Shown here one piece after another: positions 7,650 to 11,163 of a stretch of DNA of 11,163 nucleotides. The notes below the pieces were generated by a model, which worked only from the letters and a program-made list of their open reading frames with translations, was not told where the DNA came from and did no database searches. The first letter of the stretch is position 1. Every line of letters starts with the position of its first letter. Location: NCBI GenBank assembly GCA_031256115.1, contig JAIRRF010000200.1, positions 1-11,163 of the forward strand. The letters are read 5' to 3'. This stretch comes from Treponema sp. (GTDB taxonomy: Bacteria; Spirochaetota; Spirochaetia; Treponematales; Breznakiellaceae). A program made the position numbers and the translations under genes.

Positions 7650-8725
7650 CGGTTCCCTCCGGAACCGCGGTTTCCCTTAAATTTCGATCCCAGGCGCGTG
7701 ACAGCTTTAATAATTCCATCCCAGGAAAGTTCCTTATTTCCCATTAAGCCCTGTTGACGGTAAATAACAACAACAACCAGCAAGACACTGAATACAACCA
7801 TGCGAATACCGGGTTTCCCCTGGGTGCGTACAAAGATCAAATTAAGCGGGCCGTCAAGGAAACGCAGGGCCTCCATGGAAATCGTTACTACAATGGCCCC
7901 AATGACAGAACCGGTAATACTGCCGGTTCCTCCAAGCACAACAATCAAAAGGACATTGTAGGTCAGGATAAAACCGAATAATCTGGGGTCAATCGTACTT
8001 ATCTGGTGTCCCAGCAGCGCCCCCCCAATTCCTGCCATAAAACTTGCAATGACAAAACTGGTTATTTTTATCCTGGCAACGTTAATTCCCATTGCCTGTG
8101 CCGCAATTTCGTTATCACGCACCGCCTTGCAGGATCTGCCGAAGGCGGAGTTTATCAGCGCAACCATAAAAAAAATCGAGACAATCGCAATACTCCATAC
8201 CGTGTATGTTGTCGAATATCTGGGTAAGCCCTTAATGCCCAAGGGGCCGTTGGTGATGGACTGCAGATTAGTCAGAATAACCCTGATAATTTCGGAAAAT
8301 CCCAGGGTGGCAATTGCCAGATAATCGTCTCGGAGCCGCAGTGCGGGCGTTCCCACAAGAAAACCTACGAAACCCGCCAGGATTCCGCCAATTAGTAACG
8401 AGGGAATAAAGGGAAGGTGGATGTTACCCAGGAAGGGGACAATTGGCGCCAGGTAAAAGTTTACTGTTTTTTGGGCCGGGGTCATGGTTAAGAGGGCGCA
8501 TGTGTATGCTCCAACAGCCATAAAACCGGCATGGCCCAGCGAAAACAAACCGGTAAACCCGTTTACAAGGTTAAGTGATAAAGCCAGGATAATATAAATG
8601 GCTGTGAGGTTGAAAATACGCAGGGGAAAGGCCCCGAAGATTTTATCCGCGACAGCTATAAACGCAACAACAACCAGAGCAAAAATGAGCGTACAAAGGT
8701 TCTTCTGTTTGGCCGTTAATCCCAT
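7646..8725 (-). CDS. livM: Branched-chain amino acid ABC transporter permease LivM
   Basis: Polytopic inner-membrane permease, 359 residues, within the LivM range. Family hallmarks: NGFTGLFSLGHAGFMAVGAY (about 55-74), LRDDYLAIATLGFSEIIRVI (131-150), TNGPLGIKGLP (158-168), the cytoplasmic coupling loop CKAVRDNEIAAQAMGIN (near 210) and a GGTGSITGSVIGA helix region near 275. The last 30 or so residues are polar and basic and probably cytoplasmic. The ATG has GAGG eight bases upstream. A 134-base gap holding a large inverted repeat separates it from livH, unlike the overlapping joints further down. With LivH it forms the channel for leucine, isoleucine, valine or related substrates; the exact substrate is not readable from sequence. 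Confidence 0.95.
   Translation of the reverse strand: MGLTAKQKNLCTLIFALVVVAFIAVADKIFGAFPLRIFNLTAIYIILALSLNLVNGFTGLFSLGHAGFMAVGAYTCALLTMTPAQKTVNFYLAPIVPFLGNIHLPFIPSLLIGGILAGFVGFLVGTPALRLRDDYLAIATLGFSEIIRVILTNLQSITNGPLGIKGLPRYSTTYTVWSIAIVSIFFMVALINSAFGRSCKAVRDNEIAAQAMGINVARIKITSFVIASFMAGIGGALLGHQISTIDPRLFGFILTYNVLLIVVLGGTGSITGSVIGAIVVTISMEALRFLDGPLNLIFVRTQGKPGIRMVVFSVLLVVVVIYRQQGLMGNKELSWDGIIKAVTRLGSKFKGNRGSGGNR
7651..7666 (-). promoter_or_regulatory. Hairpin presenting the livG Shine-Dalgarno in its loop
   Basis: The transcript reads GGUUCC GGAG GGAACC: a six-pair stem with the tetraloop GGAG. The loop is the core of the Shine-Dalgarno for the GTG-ATG start of livG, and the stem lies inside the last codons of livM. 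It could display or restrict the ribosome site. The structure is directly visible; its effect is inferred. Confidence 0.45.
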
Positions 8726-8749
8726 GTTACTAACCTCAAAGAAGAATTC

Positions 8750-8830
8750 TTACCACGGAGGTCACGGAGTATCACGGAAAAGAAAAAGAATTTATTGATA
8801 CTCCGTGTTCCTCTGTGTACTCCGTGGTTA
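8750..8830. repeat. CACGGAG-unit inverted repeat between livH and livM
   Basis: An 81-base element made of 10-nt units of the form CACGGAGnnn. The left arm has three units (from 8754). The right arm, read on the other strand, has CCACGGAGTA, CACAGAGGAA and CACGGAGTAT. The inner stem is a perfect 12 bp (8763-8774 with 8796-8807). The outer stem is a perfect 8 bp (8753-8760 with 8820-8827). The loop is 21 bases and purine-rich. The right arm carries one extra unit, giving an unpaired 12-base bulge. A smaller hairpin (GTTAAA-TTTC-TTTAAC, 8827-8842) adjoins it. It fills most of the livH-livM gap and could alter mRNA processing there. From memory, CACGGAG/CACAGAG-rich repeats are dispersed in many bacterial genomes. 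Confidence 0.8.
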
Positions 8831-8859
8831 AATTTCTTTAACAAGTAGACGCACATGGG

Positions 8860-9753
8860 TTATACCTTTTCGATTTGGTGCTTGCCCAAAAGGCCTGATG
8901 GTTTAACCAACAGCACAATGATGAGCAGTATAAAGGCAAACGCGTCACGGTAACCTGTAAGGGTGGGTAATGCCGCAATTATCATGATTTCAATAAAGCC
9001 TAGAAGCAATCCTCCGAGTACGGCGCCGGAAATATTCCCTATGCCGCCGATAACCGCCGCAATAAAACATTTAAGACCGGGGATTAATCCCATGCCCGGG
9101 TTGAGCTGAGGATATTTTAGGGCCCACATCACGCCGCCTATGGCAGCCAGAACCGATCCTGTCCCGAAGGTAAACATAACGATTTTATTAACATCTATTC
9201 CCATGAGCCGGGCTGCCCGAAGGTCGGTGGAGACGGCCCGCATAGCCATACCGGTTTTTGTTTTATGTACAACAATCTGCAGAATAACCAGCAGTGTTCC
9301 GGTAATAATCGGAATAATCAAGCTGACATTCATAACAGAAACATGGCCTATCATTATTACCCTGTCAAAAACCTGCGGCACGATGAAACCCTTGGGTCTT
9401 CCGCCAAAGATAACGATAGCTAGGTTCTGCATTAAGAAGGACGCTCCGACTGCGCTAATCATAATGGAAATCTTCGGTGAATGACGCAGAGGGTGGTATG
9501 CAACGCGCTCAAGGCCAATGCCGAAGATCCCGGTTAGCCCCAGGGCTACTATATAAGCGGCCCCCCAGGGCATGAAAAAGAGGGTAACGGCGTAAAAGGC
9601 AATATAACCTCCCAACATGAATATTTCGCCGTGAGCAAAATTTATCAGCCTGAGGATACCGTACACCATGGTATACCCAATGGCAATCAAGGCATAAAGG
9701 CTCCCCAGTGATAAAGCGTTGGTGAGATGCTGCAAAAAAAGACCGAAAGTCAC
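8860..9753 (-). CDS. livH: Branched-chain amino acid ABC transporter permease LivH
   Basis: Polytopic inner-membrane permease, 297 residues, the usual LivH size. Hallmarks: GSLYALIAIGYTMVYGILRL (17-36) running into INFAHGEIFMLGGY (37-50), LERVAYHPLR (81-90), and the cytoplasmic loop MRAVSTDLRAARLMGIDVNK (171-190) that contacts LivG/LivF. This is followed by GGVMWAL and a glycine-rich helix (AVIGGIGNISGAVLGGLLLG). The C-terminal LLVKPSGLLGK motif is also typical. The start is GTG (9753-9751), supported by GAGGAG five bases upstream; no nearby in-frame ATG has better support. It follows the binding-protein gene across a 72-base spacer that holds a three-copy 16-bp repeat. Confidence 0.95.
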   Translation of the reverse strand: MTFGLFLQHLTNALSLGSLYALIAIGYTMVYGILRLINFAHGEIFMLGGYIAFYAVTLFFMPWGAAYIVALGLTGIFGIGLERVAYHPLRHSPKISIMISAVGASFLMQNLAIVIFGGRPKGFIVPQVFDRVIMIGHVSVMNVSLIIPIITGTLLVILQIVVHKTKTGMAMRAVSTDLRAARLMGIDVNKIVMFTFGTGSVLAAIGGVMWALKYPQLNPGMGLIPGLKCFIAAVIGGIGNISGAVLGGLLLGFIEIMIIAALPTLTGYRDAFAFILLIIVLLVKPSGLLGKHQIEKV

Positions 9754-9771
9754 ACTAGCTCCTCAAGGATC

Positions 9772-9816
9772 CGACAGGATCCTGGTTCGACAGGATCCTG
9801 CTCCGGCAGGCTCCCG
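9772..9816. repeat. Three 16-bp tandem repeats with palindromic core, livK-livH spacer
   Basis: CGACAGGATCCTG occurs at 9772-9784 and 9788-9800, and a diverged copy (10 of 13 matches) at 9804-9816, all exactly 16 bp apart. The core CAGGATCCTG is its own reverse complement. Copies 1 and 2 therefore form a hairpin with a perfect 10-bp stem (9775-9784 with 9791-9800) and a six-base loop. No T-run follows in the transcribed direction, so a full terminator is unlikely. Its place just after the binding-protein gene suits an RNA-stabilising or partial-termination hairpin that would give more binding protein than permease. Confidence 0.75.
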
Positions 9817-9825
9817 GGCCGAAAA

Positions 9826-10983
9826 CTACGGATTTACAATGGTCTTAAATACGAACCTGCCGCCTTCTACGCTCTTTATATAAGCACTTTTGGTGGCATC
9901 GCCGTTATGGTCCAGGGTGGTGGTTCCGGTGGCGCCGATAAATCCTGATGTCAGGGCAATGGCACCACGGATTTTTTCCGGATCAAGGGAACCGGCCCTT
10001 TTGATGGCATCCAAGGCAACCAGATAGCCGTCATAACCCAGGGCAGTTACAGCGGCGGCTTCTTTATTCGGGTACCGTTTACTGTATTCATTAAGAAAGG
10101 TCTGCGCCTGTGGAGTTCCGGCGAATTCGGCGGCAAAGAAGGTGGAGAATGCCGAGCCGTTTACCCTGTCGCCGCCCACGTCAATAAACTCAGGGGTTTC
10201 CCAGGTATCCCCGCCGATGATTGGAGTGGTAATACCAAGTTCTCTCGCTTGCTTAATCAACAGGGCTGATTCGGTAAAGTTTCCCGGTGCGAAAATCACA
10301 TCAGGGTTCCTTGAACGGATGGTAGTCAGCTGGGAACTAAACTCCTGGTCACCGGTGTTGTAGTTAACCGTGGCAAGAACCGCATTGGAATTTCCGGTAA
10401 GCTTTACGAAATTATCAGAAAAGAACTTCGCCAGCCCTACGGAATAATCATTGGTTATTTCCTGTACAATGACGGCGGTTTTGGCCCCAAGGTCGTTGAA
10501 GGCATAATTTGCCATAACAGTCCCTTGGAAATCATCAAGGAAGCAAACCCGGAAATACCAGTCATTCCCCAGAGTCACAAGCGGATTGGTGCAGGAAAGT
10601 CCGATGGAGGGAATCCTTCCCCTGCTTACTTCACCGCCGGCCATTGAATAACCCGAGCCCCATGAACCGAGGATCACATTAACCTTGTCCTGATCTACGA
10701 GGCGCTGAACGGCATTGGCCGCCTCAACCCTGTCTGAACGATTATCGGCGACAACCAATTCCACAGTGTAGGTCTTTCCCCCTACCTCTACTGTTTTGTT
10801 TAACTCGTGGGCCAGTTGTATCCCCTCAAGTTCCAGCGCGCCGCCTCCGGCGTTTGCGCCGGTCAGGGGCTCAAAAACACCAATCTTAATAACATTGTCG
10901 GCGCTCCCGTCTTTGGAGCCGCAGCCGGTAAACACTGTCAGGGCCAATAATACCGCAAACAGTATTAAAATACATTTTTTCAC
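9826..10983 (-). CDS. livK: Branched-chain amino acid ABC transporter substrate-binding lipoprotein (LivK/LivJ-like)
   Basis: Periplasmic-face binding protein of the Liv importer (Peripla_BP_6 family), 385 residues. The signal peptide is lipoprotein-type: basic MKK, a hydrophobic core (about 4-18), then VFTGC with the lipidated Cys at 21; Phe at -3 is unusual for proteobacteria but tolerated in spirochaetes. A polar GSKDGSADN linker leads to IKIGVFEPLTGANAGGG (32-48), the conserved first strand and ligand loop of the family. Later segments such as VVADNRSDRVEAANAVQRLV and GSWGSGYSMAGGEVSRGRIP match Liv-type proteins. The start is GTG (10983-10981), fixed by AGGAGG six bases upstream and by the signal peptide. 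It is the first gene of the livKHMGF operon. The family also includes amide and aromatic-acid binders, so the exact ligand is uncertain. Confidence 0.94.
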   Translation of the reverse strand: MKKCILILFAVLLALTVFTGCGSKDGSADNVIKIGVFEPLTGANAGGGALELEGIQLAHELNKTVEVGGKTYTVELVVADNRSDRVEAANAVQRLVDQDKVNVILGSWGSGYSMAGGEVSRGRIPSIGLSCTNPLVTLGNDWYFRVCFLDDFQGTVMANYAFNDLGAKTAVIVQEITNDYSVGLAKFFSDNFVKLTGNSNAVLATVNYNTGDQEFSSQLTTIRSRNPDVIFAPGNFTESALLIKQARELGITTPIIGGDTWETPEFIDVGGDRVNGSAFSTFFAAEFAGTPQAQTFLNEYSKRYPNKEAAAVTALGYDGYLVALDAIKRAGSLDPEKIRGAIALTSGFIGATGTTTLDHNGDATKSAYIKSVEGGRFVFKTIVNP

Positions 10984-10989
10984 GTAATT

Positions 10990-10995
10990 CCTCCT
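10990..10995 (-). promoter_or_regulatory. Strong Shine-Dalgarno fixing the GTG start of the binding protein
   Basis: AGGAGG on the minus strand, six bases before GTG 10983. It excludes the longer in-frame reading from 11049, which would put about 22 residues of non-signal-like sequence before the MKK of the signal peptide. Confidence 0.8.
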
Positions 10996-11010
10996 GGATT
11001 TGATTAGGGA

Positions 11011-11039
11011 ACTATAGCGGAATTCCGGGAAAAATGCAA
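11011..11039 (-). promoter_or_regulatory. Candidate promoter of the liv operon with a palindrome between -35 and -10
   Basis: On the minus strand TTGCAT (11039-11034) is a weak -35 (three of six matches). After exactly 17 bases comes TATAGT (11016-11011), a good -10 (five of six). The predicted start near 11004 gives a leader of about 20 bases. The spacer contains the perfect 10-bp palindrome CGGAATTCCG (11018-11027), a possible operator placed where a bound protein would directly affect RNA polymerase. Confidence 0.55.
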
Positions 11040-11118
11040 CCTGCCGCATTGCCTCATGAAAAATGTTACCGAAAAGAGTTAATGCCTCATTTAGAAAATG
11101 TTACCCAAATTAAACTAA

Positions 11119-11140
11119 GGACACCTGAAGGAGGGTGTCC
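11119..11140. repeat. Hairpin with Shine-Dalgarno loop; could also terminate leftward transcripts
   Basis: GGACACC and GGTGTCC pair around the eight-base loop TGAAGGAG. Read rightward, the loop holds AAGGAG (11128-11133), nine bases before GTG 11143. Read leftward, the same stem is followed by TTAGTTTAATTT, a moderately T-rich tract, so it could act as a terminator that keeps leftward read-through out of the liv operon. Which role is real cannot be decided here. Confidence 0.45.
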
Positions 11141-11142
11141 GA

Positions 11143-11163
11143 GTGGGGTTAACCATGAAAGAA
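11143..11163 (+). CDS. Start of a rightward gene, possibly a transposase (seven codons only)
   Basis: GTG at 11143 is open to the window edge and reads (M)GLTMKE, with an in-frame ATG at 11155. AAGGAG at 11128-11133 is nine bases before the GTG, while it would be 21 before the ATG, so the GTG is preferred. The repeated motifs just upstream suggest a transposase gene. From memory, some rve-type transposases begin with a similar MxMKE, but seven codons cannot establish the family. It may equally be chance. Confidence 0.25.

Larger units (their letters stand above)
11042..11163 (+). mobile_element. Possible left end of an insertion sequence (runs out of window)
   Basis: Two near-identical direct repeats, 11050-11070 and 11083-11105, share TGCCTCAT and AAAATGTTACC and differ by a short indel; a partial copy TGCCGCAT precedes them at 11042-11049. 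Next come a 7-bp hairpin (11119-11125 with 11134-11140) with AAGGAG in its loop, then a start codon directed out of the window. Repeated ~20-bp motifs just before a transposase start are typical of several IS families. No transposase domain or opposite end is visible, so family and exact boundary are unknown; an ordinary promoter region of another gene is the alternative. Confidence 0.4.

Noticed and set aside
8750..8830. CACGGAG units as a small CRISPR array
   Set aside because: Units are only 10 nt, arranged as an inverted repeat, with no spacers of regular size and no cas genes in the window.
8716..8856. A 46-codon minus-strand ORF bridging the livH stop and the livM start
   Set aside because: Its codons are dictated by the CACGGAG repeat array, it has no clear Shine-Dalgarno, and a run of this length without a stop is not rare. 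It could at most be a coupling peptide.
9772..9800. Intrinsic terminator after the binding-protein gene
   Set aside because: The stem is strong but is not followed by a T-run in the transcribed direction, and the downstream livH has its own strong Shine-Dalgarno within the same operon.
10984..11049. Longer binding-protein reading starting at 11049
   Set aside because: It would run through the promoter and Shine-Dalgarno and precede a perfect lipoprotein signal peptide that begins at GTG 10983.

Overview
The window looks like chromosomal DNA from a free-living or gut-associated bacterium of medium GC. The genes read most like a spirochaete of the Treponema type. This taxonomic guess rests on remembered resemblance (the RimO N-terminus with a DPFGCAKNQVD motif, a relaxed lipobox with Phe at -3, and a PnrCDE-like nucleoside transporter), so it is tentative. 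Almost all of the sequence is coding, with tight operons, GTG starts and strong Shine-Dalgarno sites.

Layout. Positions 1-4691 form a leftward (minus-strand) unit. It runs from a TrpB2-type tryptophan synthase beta chain (3312-4691), through a double-domain ABC ATPase (1743-3284) and a permease (697-1746), to a second permease cut by the window edge (1-695). The three transporter genes belong to the nucleoside (Bmp/Nup/Pnr) family. No substrate-binding lipoprotein gene is present between trpB2 and the permeases. A short divergent promoter region (4692-4815) separates this unit from rightward rimO (4816-6186), the ribosomal protein S12 methylthiotransferase. RimO converges on, and overlaps by 26 bp, the last gene of a second leftward operon (6161-10983): livK-type binding lipoprotein, livH, livM, livG, livF. 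This is a complete branched-chain or hydrophobic amino acid ABC importer in canonical order.

The noncoding DNA is small but structured. There are three notable elements. A three-copy 16-bp repeat lies between livK and livH; its first two copies form a 10-bp-stem hairpin. An 80-bp inverted repeat built of 10-nt CACGGAG-type units lies between livH and livM. At the right edge (about 11042-11163), paired direct repeats, a hairpin with a Shine-Dalgarno sequence in its loop, and a start codon facing out of the window look like the end of an insertion sequence abutting the liv promoter.

Functionally, the window combines two import systems (nucleoside-like and branched-chain amino acid-like), a PLP enzyme that may salvage indole or serine-type substrates, and a ribosome-modifying enzyme. 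I see no clearly new multi-gene system. The points most worth a second look are the trpB2-transporter linkage, the repeat elements inside the liv operon and the putative insertion next to its promoter.
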